From the NCBI GenBank assembly GCA_019420465.1, contig JAHZHB010000059.1:1-42164 (forward strand): a stretch of 42,164 bases of DNA, in the 5' to 3' direction. This document shows, piece by piece, positions 1 through 8,780 of the stretch. The notes below the pieces were generated by a model. That model ran no database searches. It was given only the letters and a program-made list of their open reading frames with translations, and was not told the origin of the DNA. A program made the position numbers and the translations under genes. Numbering within the stretch: position 1 is the first letter of the stretch; each line of letters starts with the position of its first letter. This DNA is from Lachnospiraceae bacterium. Lineage in GTDB: Bacteria; Bacillota; Clostridia; Lachnospirales; Lachnospiraceae.

Positions 1-128
1 CGACTTTACCGAGCAAGAGTCCGAGACTACAGGCTCGGACCGGCGCAGGCGGAGCAAAGGAGGCTCTGGCATATGGAAAGAGGCCCGGTAGCTGGCGCTG
101 CGGACCCCGTTTTTTCGTCAAATTTAAA
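1..128. other. GC-rich window edge, possible gene tail plus terminator
   Basis: This stretch is clearly more GC-rich than its surroundings and is cut by the window edge. On the + strand one frame reads as a hydrophilic Arg/Gly-rich tail that stops at a TAG at 89-91. It is followed by a possible weak stem (GTAGC/GCTGC) and a TTTTTT run near 109-114, which would fit the end of a + strand gene or RNA. A second short inverted repeat (TCCGAG/CTCGGA) lies near 20-40. Two other frames are also open, so coding cannot be decided. It could equally be half of a palindromic element whose left part lies outside the window. Confidence 0.25.
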
Positions 129-677
129 TCACTTCACATCCCTGTAATACTCACAACACTTCTTAAGCCATGCAATATACGATTCCTCCCGCATAATCGC
201 TCCATCCAGCACCATATAATCCCCAAAAGCCGCATCCCCCGGCTTACAGTTCTTAAAATGTCTGCTGGACTGGATCCGCATAAGCTCCGCTCTGCGAACC
301 TCATGCTTCTCTATATGGGAAGATACCTGCGCTCTGAACTCCTCTCCTGTATAAAACTGAGAGAAGAACGTCCGCAGACGAAATACATCCTTGGCTGTCA
401 TCTGCAGTTCATCATCCGTCTGCAGCCATTCCATAAACTCCTGACGTCCCTTATCTGTGATCGTATATTCCTTTTTTTCCAGCTTTTCACCCTGAATGAC
501 CACATCAAACGTAATCAGTCCCTCTGCTGTCAGTCGTTTCAGCTCAGGATAGATCTGGCTGTGAGTGGCATACCAGAAATTGGAAAAAGCTCTTTCTTTA
601 AATTCCCGTGCAATATCATAACCGGTACAGGGGTGCTGCAGGATCAGGCCAAGAATGGCGTATTTGAGTGTTCGCAT
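129..677 (-). CDS. padR: PadR-family transcriptional regulator
   Basis: 182-aa PadR-type repressor. The N-terminal ~80 residues form the winged helix, with the family hallmarks LKYAILGLI, GYDIAREF and the YPELKRLTAEGLI recognition/wing region. The C-terminal half is the helical dimerisation domain typical of PadR subfamily 1, which in other Firmicutes binds phenolic acids and lifts repression of phenolic-acid genes. The ATG at 677 has an upstream CGGAG. The gene is divergent from the car-like operon at 950, and a PadR-type palindrome sits between the two genes. This makes it the probable substrate-responsive repressor of the operon and of itself. The family call is strong; the ligand (a hydroxycinnamate) is inferred from context. 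Confidence 0.9.
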   Translation of the reverse strand: MRTLKYAILGLILQHPCTGYDIAREFKERAFSNFWYATHSQIYPELKRLTAEGLITFDVVIQGEKLEKKEYTITDKGRQEFMEWLQTDDELQMTAKDVFRLRTFFSQFYTGEEFRAQVSSHIEKHEVRRAELMRIQSSRHFKNCKPGDAAFGDYMVLDGAIMREESYIAWLKKCCEYYRDVK

Positions 678-736
678 ATAATCTCCGTTTCTTGTTCATA
701 GTCGGCTGTAAAGCCCCAAAAAGTCTCATACAGTCC

Positions 737-765
737 ATTATACATGAACATAACTGCTATTTCAA
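737..765 (-). promoter_or_regulatory. padR promoter
   Basis: On the - strand there is a TTGAAA -35 (765-760), a 17-nt spacer and a perfect TATAAT -10 (742-737). Transcription would start near 730, about 50 nt before the padR ATG. Confidence 0.7.
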
Positions 766-849
766 ATTATTATACCGAATTTTTGCTCAAAAAAAACATT
801 TGGCAGTTTTGCATAAGAAAAAGATAAATAATTGTATACCCTACACAAA

Positions 850-865
850 GTGTCAATATTGACAT
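850..865. promoter_or_regulatory. Candidate PadR operator
   Basis: TGTCAATATTGACA (851-864) is a perfect 14-bp palindrome. Read as GTGT-N8-ACAT it differs by one base from the ATGT-N8-ACAT operator known for PadR of Bacillus and lactic acid bacteria. It lies just upstream of the car-operon -35 in the padR/car divergent region. Its left half also contains a TTGACA on the - strand. Confidence 0.6.
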
Positions 866-872
866 ATTGATA

Positions 873-901
873 TAGACTCAATAATCGAAAAATGTTATAC
901 T
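873..901 (+). promoter_or_regulatory. Promoter of the car-like operon
   Basis: TAGACT (-35, 873-878), a 17-nt spacer, and an extended -10 TGTTATACT (893-901). Expected start is near 908, about 40 nt before the first gene. The weak -35 together with the extended -10 and an adjacent palindrome suits a repressible promoter. Confidence 0.6.
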
Positions 902-949
902 TAAAACAACGCGAATTGTAGTTTTTTCGTATTTTGGGAGGAAAAAGAC

Positions 950-2509
950 ATGGTAAAATTTATAACGGCTGCCGAAGCAGCCAGACTGATTCCGGACGGT
1001 GCCACCGTAGGTGTGGCTGGTATGGGACTGTCAGGATGGCCGGAGGAAGTAGCGGTTGCCATTGCTGACTGTTACAAAGAAACAGGACATCCCTGTAACC
1101 TGACAATGAAGCAGGGCAGTGCCATGGGTGACTGGAAAGAAAGAGGTATGACACGTCTTGGTTATGAAGGTCTTGTAACCAAATGGGCAGCAGCACATAT
1201 CGGTTCTGCTTTTGCCATGAATGATCTGGTACGTGCCAACAAGATGGCCTGTCATTGTCTGCCGCAGGGCGTTATCGTCAATCTGTGGCGTGAGATTGCC
1301 GCACATCGTCCGGGACTTCTGACAAAGGTTGGTCTCGGAACATTTGTGGATCCGCGGCTGGAAGGCGGCAAGATGAATGCGGTCACCACAGAAGACCTTG
1401 TCGAACTGGTAAATTTCCAGGGCGAAGAGTATCTGTTTTATAAAGCATTTCCGTTACATGTCGCACTTCTTCGGGGAACAACGGCTGATGAGGACGGCAA
1501 TATCACCTTTGAAAAAGAGGGACCGATCAATGAAGGCCTTGTGGTGGCAGAAGCAGCTCACAACAGCGGTGGTATTGTTATCGTGCAGGTTGAATATACC
1601 GCCAAACGTGGCACGATGCATCCGAAGGAAGTCAAGATCCCGGGTACACTGGTGGATTATGTTGTTGTGGCAACAGATAAAAATGCCTGCTGGCAGACAG
1701 AGGGTGTCTATTATGAACCGGCCTTTGCCGGAAACCTTAAAAAACCACTGAATGCATTACCGAAGGTGCCGCTGTGTGACCGCAAGATTATCGAACGCCG
1801 TTGTGCGATGGAACTGAAAAAAGGGAATGTAGTCAATCTTGGTGTCGGTATTCCTGCAGATGTGGCCAGTGTTGTGGCTGAAGAGGGCTGTACAGACGAT
1901 ATCACACTGACAACGGAGATTGGTGCGTTTGGCGGTGTTCCTGCAGCTCTGCCGAACTTCGGAAGCTCTTACAACGCACAGGCATGTATCGATCATGGTT
2001 CCATGTTTGATTTCTATGATGGCGGTGGCTGCGACGTGGCAGTACTTGGACTGGCGCAGGCAGATGAACAGGGAAATATCAATGTCAGCAAATTTGGCCC
2101 GCGTCTTACCGGACCTGGCGGATTTATCAATATTTCCCAGAATTCCAAGAAAGTGCTGTTTGCCGGAACCTTTATGGCCAAGGCAAAGATCGCTGTGGAA
2201 AATGGCGGTATCCGTATCGTAGAAGAAGGCACAGGAAAGAAGTTCCTCAAAGAGGTAGAACAGGTTACCTTCTCCGGTAAATATGCAGCCAAAGGTAATC
2301 AGGAGATACTCTATATCACAGAACGCTGTGTATTCCGTCTGAGTCCGGAAGACAAGCTGGTGCTGATCGAGGTAGCTCCTGGTATCGATATAGAAAAAGA
2401 TATTCTCGCTCACATGGATTTTAAACCGGAGATCGCAGAAAATGTCAAAGTGATGGACAGCGCGATCTTTGCTGAAACATGGGGCGGACTGAAAGAGATG
2501 ATGGAATAA
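950..2509 (+). CDS. carA: Family I CoA-transferase (CarA-like)
   Basis: 519-aa fused alpha/beta CoA-transferase of the propionate/4-hydroxybutyrate type. The conserved catalytic glutamate is E323 in the TTEIGAFGG segment, and the glycine-rich loop VNLGVGIPADV precedes it. In the caffeate operon of Acetobacterium, CarA moves CoA from the reduced product (hydrocaffeyl-CoA) to fresh substrate, so ATP is spent only for priming. First gene of a tight five-gene operon, with the RBS GGGAGG 9 nt before the ATG. The stop overlaps the next start (TAATG). The family assignment is firm; the acyl group handled here is inferred from gene order and the PadR neighbour. Confidence 0.85.
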   Translation: MVKFITAAEAARLIPDGATVGVAGMGLSGWPEEVAVAIADCYKETGHPCNLTMKQGSAMGDWKERGMTRLGYEGLVTKWAAAHIGSAFAMNDLVRANKMACHCLPQGVIVNLWREIAAHRPGLLTKVGLGTFVDPRLEGGKMNAVTTEDLVELVNFQGEEYLFYKAFPLHVALLRGTTADEDGNITFEKEGPINEGLVVAEAAHNSGGIVIVQVEYTAKRGTMHPKEVKIPGTLVDYVVVATDKNACWQTEGVYYEPAFAGNLKKPLNALPKVPLCDRKIIERRCAMELKKGNVVNLGVGIPADVASVVAEEGCTDDITLTTEIGAFGGVPAALPNFGSSYNAQACIDHGSMFDFYDGGGCDVAVLGLAQADEQGNINVSKFGPRLTGPGGFINISQNSKKVLFAGTFMAKAKIAVENGGIRIVEEGTGKKFLKEVEQVTFSGKYAAKGNQEILYITERCVFRLSPEDKLVLIEVAPGIDIEKDILAHMDFKPEIAENVKVMDSAIFAETWGGLKEMME

Positions 2510-4071
2510 TGCAGACAGAAAAAGCCAACTGGATGACAGTCAGTGAAGCGCTGCGGTGGCGGGCGTTACAGACACCGGACCACACAGCACTGATCCAGTC
2601 AGAACGGCGGCTGGACTGGCAGGATATCGACCGTTGCTCGGACCGTATCGCCTGGTATTTTTACCAGGAAGGGATCCGAAAAGGGCAGCGTGTCGGACTG
2701 TGGGGATTTAACAGTGTACACTGGATCCTGACATTCCTGGGCTTACAGAAGCTCGGTGCCCGGGCAGTACTGTTTAACCCTTATCTGGTGGAAACAGAAT
2801 TAAAAGAGCTGATCGATTACATAAAGCCGGATGCGATATGTGCACTCGATGCACCAAAACAGCTGCCGTCTCTGTACGGACCAAAGGCATACCGGCTGTA
2901 TACTCTGGCCGATATTAACAGGCACATGCAGACACCCACAACACCGGATGAAAGACATCATCTGGAAGCAATCAAGAGGGAGGTACATCCGGAGGATCTT
3001 CTGGGTATCCTGTTTACGTCAGGAACGACATCCCGCTCCAAAGGCGTCATGCTCAGACAGGGGGATGTCATCTCCATCGCATTTGAAACGGCCCGGCAGA
3101 TGCACTGGGATGAAAACGACAGTTCCGGTATGGCGCTTCCGTTGTTTCACTGTTTTGGATTGTCGGCAGGGTATCTTTCATCGCTGGCGAGCGGACACTG
3201 TGTCTGTCTGGTCGACGGTGTACACAGTACCAGTATTTTAAAGACAGTTGCACGGTATCAGTGCACGATCCTGAATGGTGTGCCGACCATGTTTCTGGCC
3301 ATCCTGAAAAAGGGTCTTCTGAAGGCTTTTGATGTCAGTAGTCTCAAAAGCGGCATTATCGCCGGTTCACCGGTAAGCAAAGAAGATTATCTGGATATCT
3401 GTGAAGCCTTCCGGTTTGAATTTTTGTCCATGAGTTATGGCCAGACAGAGACATCACCAAGTATCACATTTTCTCCATATGGTGATGCACCGGAAAAGAT
3501 CGCTGATTCGGTGGGAAAGGTTCTTGACAGTCTGGAGTGTCGGATCACATCATTGCAGGAGAAAAAGACGCTTGCTGTTGGAGAAACAGGAGAAATCGAA
3601 GTCCGTGGCTATCATGTGTTTGCCGGATACTATCAGATGGAAAAAGAAACGCAGGAAGCTCTGGAGCCGGATGGATGGCTGCATACCGGAGACCTGGGAT
3701 TCCTGGATGAAGAAGGCTATCTGCATGTGACGGGACGAAAAAAGGATATGATCATCCGATGCGGAGAAAATATCTCGTGCCTGGAGATTGAACAGGCGAT
3801 TTTGCAGTATCCAGGCATACAGGAGGTCAAGGTGATCGGTGTACCGTCTGTGGTCACACAGGAAGAGGTGGCCGCCTGCATCGTACCGGAAGAGGGAGAA
3901 TGTATAGAAGAGCAGAAACTCCGTACTTTTTTAAGTGCCCTTCTGACCCGGTATAAAATACCACGTTACATACTGTTTCTGGACAGTCTGCCCAGAACAG
4001 CTAATGGAAAAATAAAATCAGGAGCACTTAAAGAGATGCTTCTTAAACAACTTGAAGGAGGTAAATCATGA
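2509..4071 (+). CDS. carB: Acyl-CoA ligase (CarB-like hydroxycinnamate-CoA synthetase)
   Basis: 520-aa ANL-superfamily acyl-CoA synthetase. Visible motifs are the P-loop FTSGTTSRSKG (169-179), YGQTE (310-314), WLHTGDLG followed by the TGRKKDM hinge, and the C-terminal lysine region RTANGKIKSG. It activates a carboxylic acid with ATP and CoA. I chose the ATG that overlaps the carA stop; an upstream in-frame ATG inside carA is less likely. Its end overlaps the next gene by ATGA, so translation is probably coupled. In the Acetobacterium model CarB primes the cycle before CarA takes over. Alternative: a ligase for another aryl or enoic acid. Confidence 0.85.
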   Translation: MQTEKANWMTVSEALRWRALQTPDHTALIQSERRLDWQDIDRCSDRIAWYFYQEGIRKGQRVGLWGFNSVHWILTFLGLQKLGARAVLFNPYLVETELKELIDYIKPDAICALDAPKQLPSLYGPKAYRLYTLADINRHMQTPTTPDERHHLEAIKREVHPEDLLGILFTSGTTSRSKGVMLRQGDVISIAFETARQMHWDENDSSGMALPLFHCFGLSAGYLSSLASGHCVCLVDGVHSTSILKTVARYQCTILNGVPTMFLAILKKGLLKAFDVSSLKSGIIAGSPVSKEDYLDICEAFRFEFLSMSYGQTETSPSITFSPYGDAPEKIADSVGKVLDSLECRITSLQEKKTLAVGETGEIEVRGYHVFAGYYQMEKETQEALEPDGWLHTGDLGFLDEEGYLHVTGRKKDMIIRCGENISCLEIEQAILQYPGIQEVKVIGVPSVVTQEEVAACIVPEEGECIEEQKLRTFLSALLTRYKIPRYILFLDSLPRTANGKIKSGALKEMLLKQLEGGKS

Positions 4072-5222
4072 GTACCATGAATGAACTGTTCCTCACAGAG
4101 GAACACCTTATGATCCACAAACTGGCCCGTGAATTCGCTGAGAAAGAGCTGACCACAGAGATCCTCGATGAAGTAGAGGAGACAGCTGTTTTTCCGCAGG
4201 AAATTCTGGATAAAATGGCAAAAGCCGGTTTCTTCGGTATCAAGATCCCGAAAGAATACGGCGGTTCCGGTTCTGACTGCCGTGGTTATGTTTCCGTTAT
4301 GGAAGAAATCTGCCGTGTCAGTGCTGTAGCCAGTCTGTATGTATCTTCTCCGAACTCTCTGGCTGGTGGACCGTTCCTCCTGTCCGGTACAGAAGAACAG
4401 AAAAAACAGTATCTGCCGGATATCGTAAGCGGCAGAAAGACCGTCTGTTTTGCCCTGACAGAGCCAGGTGCAGGTTCTGACGCCGGTGGTATGACAACAA
4501 CAGCCGTAGAAGAGGATGACTGCTTCGTATTAAACGGCCGTAAAACATTTATCACAGCTGCTCCGCTTTCCGATGTGGCTGTTGTATATGCCAAGACAGA
4601 TATGAGCAAGGGTGCCAGAGGTATCACAGCTTTTATCGTAGACATGAAATCTGAAGGTGTTTCCTGTGGTAAACCGGAGCACAAGATGGGCCTGATCGGC
4701 TGTGCTACCAGTGATATCATCCTGGATAATGTACGTGTGCCGAAGGAAAATATGCTGGGTGAAAGAGACAAAGGTTTCTCCAATGCCATGGCTACACTGG
4801 ATATCGGACGTATCGGTGTTGCCGCACAGTCTATCGGTGTGGCACAGGGTGCTCTGGATGAGGCAGTAAAATATGCAAAAGAGAGAAAACAGTTCGGCCG
4901 TCCGATCGGCAAATTCCAGGCGATCAGCTTTATGCTGGCTGATATGGCAACAGAGCTGGATGCTGCCAAACTTCTCGTTTACCGTGCCGCTTATCTGATC
5001 GATCAGAAGAAACCGGCAAGCAAAGCTGCTGCCATGGCCAAATACTATGCTGCAGAAGCCTGCAACCGCATCTGTGCAAAAGCCGTACAGATCCACGGTG
5101 GTTATGGTTTCATCAAAGAATACAAGGTTGAACGTATGTACAGAGACTGTCGTGTATTTACACTGTATGAAGGTACAAGCCAGGTACAGCAGATGGTTAT
5201 TTCACGTGCATTGCTGAAGTAA
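4068..5222 (+). CDS. carC: Acyl-CoA dehydrogenase family enoyl-CoA reductase (CarC-like)
   Basis: 384-aa flavoprotein of the acyl-CoA dehydrogenase family. Motifs: ALTEPGAGSDAGG (FAD/substrate loop), GRKTFITAA, RKQFGRPIGKFQAI and LYEGTSQVQ near the C-terminus. The catalytic base is E368, the position seen in short-chain dehydrogenases. A GGAGG sits 7 nt before the ATG. With its own EtfB and ferredoxin-bearing EtfA directly downstream, it probably works in the reductive direction, using NADH to reduce an alpha,beta-unsaturated acyl-CoA and coupling this to ferredoxin reduction as in caffeyl-CoA reductase. Direction and bifurcation are inferred from the partners. Confidence 0.85.
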   Translation: MSTMNELFLTEEHLMIHKLAREFAEKELTTEILDEVEETAVFPQEILDKMAKAGFFGIKIPKEYGGSGSDCRGYVSVMEEICRVSAVASLYVSSPNSLAGGPFLLSGTEEQKKQYLPDIVSGRKTVCFALTEPGAGSDAGGMTTTAVEEDDCFVLNGRKTFITAAPLSDVAVVYAKTDMSKGARGITAFIVDMKSEGVSCGKPEHKMGLIGCATSDIILDNVRVPKENMLGERDKGFSNAMATLDIGRIGVAAQSIGVAQGALDEAVKYAKERKQFGRPIGKFQAISFMLADMATELDAAKLLVYRAAYLIDQKKPASKAAAMAKYYAAEACNRICAKAVQIHGGYGFIKEYKVERMYRDCRVFTLYEGTSQVQQMVISRALLK

Positions 5223-5242
5223 GAGAGGAAGGGTGACAAATT

Positions 5243-6028
5243 ATGAAAATTATCGTATGTGCTAAACAGGTACCGGATACAACAGAAGTCAGAATCGATC
5301 CGGTAAAAGGTACCCTGATCCGTGACGGCGTACCGAGTATTTTAAATCCCGATGATGCCAACGCACTTGAGGCTGCGCTGCAGATCAAAGATGCCAACGA
5401 GGGAACTACCGTTGATGTGATCACCATGGGACCTCCGCAGGCTATGGAAATGCTCAGAGAATGTATGGCTATGGGTGCAGATGATTCCTATCTGTTATCT
5501 GACCGTGCTTTCGGTGGTGCAGATACATGTGCTACATCTACAACGATCGCTGCCGGTATCAAAAAAATGGGTGGTGCAGATATCATCTTTGCCGGCCGTC
5601 AGGCTATCGACGGTGATACCGCACAGGTAGGTCCGCAGATCGCACAGAGACTGAAACTGCCGGTAGTTACCTATGTACAGAAGGTTGAGATCCAGGGTGA
5701 CAAGGTCATCGTAGAGAGACAGCTTGAGGATGGCTATGAAAAGATCGAGGTACAGACACCGTGTCTTCTGACCTGTGTAAAAGAATTAAACGAGCCAAGA
5801 TATATGACAGTTTCCGGTATCGTGGATGCGTATAAGAAAGAGATCACCGTATGGAACCATGAGGATGTGAAACTCGATCCGGCTGCCTGCGGTCTGAATG
5901 CTTCTCCGACACAGGTTGCACGTTCTTTCACACCGCCGCAGAAAGGTAAAGGCGAGATCTTTACCGGTGCTCCGGCTGATATGGCAGCTGCAGTTGTTGG
6001 CAAGCTGAGAGAAAAACACGTACTGTAA
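5243..6028 (+). CDS. carD: Electron-transfer flavoprotein beta subunit (CarD-like)
   Basis: 261-aa EtfB. The N-terminus MKIIVCAKQVPDTTEV and the NPDDANALEAALQIKD segment are family hallmarks, followed by VDVITMGPPQA and FAGRQAIDGDTAQVGPQIA, the flavin-binding region. In bifurcating complexes this subunit carries the FAD at which NADH electrons are split. It lies 20 nt after the reductase gene and 20 nt before EtfA, so the three genes form a CarCDE-type unit. Confidence 0.9.
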   Translation: MKIIVCAKQVPDTTEVRIDPVKGTLIRDGVPSILNPDDANALEAALQIKDANEGTTVDVITMGPPQAMEMLRECMAMGADDSYLLSDRAFGGADTCATSTTIAAGIKKMGGADIIFAGRQAIDGDTAQVGPQIAQRLKLPVVTYVQKVEIQGDKVIVERQLEDGYEKIEVQTPCLLTCVKELNEPRYMTVSGIVDAYKKEITVWNHEDVKLDPAACGLNASPTQVARSFTPPQKGKGEIFTGAPADMAAAVVGKLREKHVL

Positions 6029-6048
6029 GGGTAGAAGGGAGAAGTACA

Positions 6049-7233
6049 ATGGCAGTTAAAGTTATTGCAGATAAATGTAAAGGTTGTAAAAAATGTATGA
6101 AAAACTGTCCGTTCGAGGCCATTACCATGGATGGTAAGGTTGCTTCTATCGGCAGTGCATGTACAGGATGCGGACAGTGTGTGGAAGTTTGTCCGTTTGA
6201 GGCCATCGAGAAAGTTGAAGGCAAGGGCAGCGGCGTAGATATTACACAGTACAGCGGTATCTGGGTATTTGCCGAGCAGCGTGACGGCAAGCTGATGCCG
6301 GTTGTTTTAGAGCTTCTTGGCGAGGCCAGAAAGCTGGCTGACGGTGTTGGAGCAGAAGTGTCTGCTGTTCTCTGTGGTGAGAACGTAGAGGGTCTGTGCG
6401 CAGATCTGTTCGCTTACGGTGCCGATAAAATATATCTGGCAGATGCACCGGAACTGAAAAATTACACAACAGACGGTTACTCCAAAGTAATCGATGAGGC
6501 AATCAAAAAATACAAACCGGAGATCGTTATGTACGGTGCCACACATATCGGCCGTGACCTTGGTCCGGCGCTGGCAGTTAAATCCGGTACTGGTCTGACT
6601 GCTGACTGTACACAGCTGGAGCTTCCGGCAGAGGACAGACAGTTCCGTATGACCCGTCCGGCATTTGGCGGTAACCTGATGGCTACGATCATGTGTCCGA
6701 ACCATCGTCCGCAGATGTCCACCGTTCGTCCGGGTGTTATGCAGAAGACAGAAAATCCGCAGTTTGGCAAGACCGGTGAGATCGTTAAACTGGATGTGGC
6801 TTTTGCTGAAGGCGATATCCGTACAAAGGTGCTCGAGATCGTAAAGACAGCAAAGGATGCAGTATCCCTGACAGATGCCAAAGTCATCGTTGCCGGTGGT
6901 ATGGGTGTCGGCAGTGCAGAAGGCTTCAAACTGCTGGAGCAGCTGGCTGACAAGCTTGGCGGTATCGTAGCAGGTTCCCGTGCAGCTGTAGATGAAGGAT
7001 GGATCGACAAGTCCCGTCAGATCGGCCAGACCGGTACAACAGTAAAACCGCAGATCTACATCGCCTGTGGTATTTCCGGTGCGATCCAGCATATCGCAGG
7101 TATGCAGGATTCCGATTATATCATTGCTATCAATACCAATGAAGCGGCACCGATCTTTGAGGTGGCTGACTACGGTATGGTAGGCGATCTGCACAAGGTT
7201 ATTCCGGAGCTGATCGCAGCACTGGATGCGTAA
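6049..7233 (+). CDS. carE: EtfA with N-terminal 2[4Fe-4S] ferredoxin domain (CarE-like)
   Basis: 394 aa. Residues 1-55 are a bacterial ferredoxin domain with two CX2CX2CX3C clusters (C10, C13, C16, C20 and C38, C41, C44, C48). The rest is EtfA, with the C-terminal FAD domain showing GSRAAVDEGWI, GQTGTTVKP and GISGAIQHIAGM. An EtfA with this added ferredoxin domain is the signature of CarE of the caffeyl-CoA reductase complex and of some other bifurcating Etfs. The extra clusters give a route from the flavin to ferredoxin. Last gene of the operon; a strong terminator follows. Confidence 0.92.
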   Translation: MAVKVIADKCKGCKKCMKNCPFEAITMDGKVASIGSACTGCGQCVEVCPFEAIEKVEGKGSGVDITQYSGIWVFAEQRDGKLMPVVLELLGEARKLADGVGAEVSAVLCGENVEGLCADLFAYGADKIYLADAPELKNYTTDGYSKVIDEAIKKYKPEIVMYGATHIGRDLGPALAVKSGTGLTADCTQLELPAEDRQFRMTRPAFGGNLMATIMCPNHRPQMSTVRPGVMQKTENPQFGKTGEIVKLDVAFAEGDIRTKVLEIVKTAKDAVSLTDAKVIVAGGMGVGSAEGFKLLEQLADKLGGIVAGSRAAVDEGWIDKSRQIGQTGTTVKPQIYIACGISGAIQHIAGMQDSDYIIAINTNEAAPIFEVADYGMVGDLHKVIPELIAALDA

Positions 7234-7253
7234 ATAAGATATCACTCCATAGA

Positions 7254-7293
7254 AAAGGGGCTCCCGGAAGTATATGCTGCCGGGAGCCCCTTT
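7254..7293 (+). terminator. Terminator of the car-like operon
   Basis: 14-bp perfect inverted repeat (AAAGGGGCTCCCGG and its complement) with a 12-nt loop, 20 nt after carE. The 3' T-run is short (TTT) but the stem is very stable. Confidence 0.8.
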
Positions 7294-7367
7294 GCACATA
7301 AGTAAAGCCGATTTTTTCATCAATCCGAATCGGTCTGCTGAAGCAATTATGGATATGTATGACAAAT

Positions 7368-7407
7368 AAAGGGCAGCATGGTCTGTAGAAAGTCCATACT
7401 GCTCTTT
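7368..7407. terminator. Probable bidirectional terminator
   Basis: An imperfect stem (GGGCAGCATGG with CCATACTGCTC, one mismatch and a G-T pair) is flanked by AAA and TTT. It lies between carE and the convergent URO-D-like gene, 17 nt past that gene's stop. It probably ends the - strand transcript. Confidence 0.6.
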
Positions 7408-7423
7408 ATACTGTATATGAGAT

Positions 7424-8500
7424 TTATTCTCCCATTAATATGCGACTCTGACGATACAGTTCCTCTCTGTATTCCGGAATAGCACGGCGCATAACGGCGA
7501 AAAACGGCTTTTTATTGAAATTCGGGCAGTAGTCTGCGGCGAATTTTTTAGCCAGCGCTCTGGCTCTCTCCGGATCTCTCTCGGTACGGCAGTCATACGG
7601 TGTGATGCCGATAGCGATTTTGTCACCGTAGGTTTCATAGATATAATCAAAATCATTGATCGCCTGTCCGCCCCACTGGTCCATACCACATTCGATCATA
7701 ATGGGAACGAGATCTTCGTTTTTTCCACAGCTGTGGAAATCAAAAATAATGCCTCGCTTATGGCAGCTGTCAACGACACGTTTAACGTATGGGGCAACCA
7801 TCTCACGAAGAGTCTCAGGTCCGATCAGAGGGCCACGCTGTGAACCCCAGTCATCATGGAACTGGAACATATCAATGTGGAAATACCGGTGCAGATGATC
7901 GATCAGGTCGTCATAGAAGTCAGCCAGCTTGTCAAACAGCTCCTTAACAGCATCCTGCTGATCCTCATCCATCAGGGCGATCAGTGCATTCTGCATGGTC
8001 ATAAAGGAGATCAGACGCTCAAACATACCGGTGAACTGTACATATTCTGTCACACGGTCGGTATCAAAATAGATGCCTCTGTTACGATCGGCACATCCCT
8101 GCCAGTCCCAGGAATCGAGATCGGGAAAGACTACTTTTTCTTTCCAGTCATTGGCATCATCAAACAGCATCAGTCCCTGTTTGACCATAGAACCGCCGAC
8201 TTCCGGTTCATACTGCCAGTCCATACCAAACATGTCCAGGCCGCCTTCCTCGCCCGGCTGAAGCCTGTTGACTTCGTTAACCATGGCTCTGGCTTTGCAG
8301 TCCGGGATAATGATCGGATTAAAGTTGATACAGTCACAGTGTGCCGGAATCCACTGACAGTGTTCGCCGTTTTTGTTAAACATACGGTAATAGTTTTCTT
8401 TGGCGGTAAGCGGTGTGTCATATTGCGGAATTGATTCTGCTGCCAGAAGTTCAGGGGACCACTGTCCTACAGGAATCATCTCTTTTTCATTAAATTTCAT
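7424..8500 (-). CDS. URO-D/MtaA-like methyltransferase family protein 1
   Basis: 358-aa protein of the uroporphyrinogen-decarboxylase fold. It is not a haem enzyme by context. The segments FHDDWGSQ (214-221) and DFHSCGKNEDLVP with H256-x-C258 are those of the corrinoid-methyltransferase branch (MtaA/CmuA-like), where His and Cys bind zinc that activates a thiol or methyl acceptor. A further Cys lies at 325 and could be a third ligand. Strong RBS (AAGGAGG) before the ATG. It is on the - strand downstream of GRE 1, separated by a terminator and its own promoter. No corrinoid protein is nearby, so the methyl-transfer role is open. A non-methyltransferase role in the GRE pathway is equally possible. 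Confidence 0.75.
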   Translation of the reverse strand: MKFNEKEMIPVGQWSPELLAAESIPQYDTPLTAKENYYRMFNKNGEHCQWIPAHCDCINFNPIIIPDCKARAMVNEVNRLQPGEEGGLDMFGMDWQYEPEVGGSMVKQGLMLFDDANDWKEKVVFPDLDSWDWQGCADRNRGIYFDTDRVTEYVQFTGMFERLISFMTMQNALIALMDEDQQDAVKELFDKLADFYDDLIDHLHRYFHIDMFQFHDDWGSQRGPLIGPETLREMVAPYVKRVVDSCHKRGIIFDFHSCGKNEDLVPIMIECGMDQWGGQAINDFDYIYETYGDKIAIGITPYDCRTERDPERARALAKKFAADYCPNFNKKPFFAVMRRAIPEYREELYRQSRILMGE

Positions 8501-8534
8501 GGCGTTTTCCTCCTTAACGTCTTTCTTTAGCTAT

Positions 8535-8563
8535 AGTATAAGGGGGAAAAACAGCGTAAACAA
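8535..8563 (-). promoter_or_regulatory. Promoter of URO-D-like gene 1
   Basis: On the - strand: TTGTTT (-35, 8563-8558), 17-nt spacer, TATACT (-10, 8540-8535). The spacer is rich in T and C and resembles the GRE 1 promoter, which suggests shared control. Confidence 0.6.
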
Positions 8564-8597
8564 CGGCTTTTTAACGTGTCAGGTACAACATATGCGT

Positions 8598-8637
8598 ATC
8601 GCACATTTTGCGATTCCCCATTATGCAGTGCGCATAA
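8598..8637. promoter_or_regulatory. Two operator-like inverted repeats
   Basis: ATCGCA-N5-TGCGAT (8598-8614) and TTATGC-N5-GCATAA (8621-8637) have the same 6-5-6 geometry and centres 23 bp apart. They lie about 35-75 bp upstream of the -35 of the URO-D-like gene. They contain the GCACA/TGC elements that recur near GRE 2 and URO-D-like gene 2. Confidence 0.45.
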
Positions 8638-8703
8638 ATGAATACGGAGAACAAAAAATAAGACCGGCAGTATCGTTCGCAGGCAGATGAACGGAGCATA
8701 AGA

Positions 8704-8738
8704 AACCGGCTGCAGATCTGGTAAATCTGCAGCCGGTT
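8704..8738 (-). terminator. Terminator of glycyl radical enzyme 1
   Basis: 14-bp perfect stem (AACCGGCTGCAGAT and its complement) with a 7-nt loop, 43 nt past the GRE 1 stop on the - strand, followed on that strand by TTTCTT. It separates GRE 1 from the URO-D-like gene. Confidence 0.7.
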
Positions 8739-8780
8739 GCATGGAAAGGGAGTTTATTGGTTATGTGTTTTAATACAACA

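Noticed and set aside
258..701. + strand open frame opposite padR.
   Set aside because: Antisense shadow of a clear PadR gene, with no RBS and no family features.
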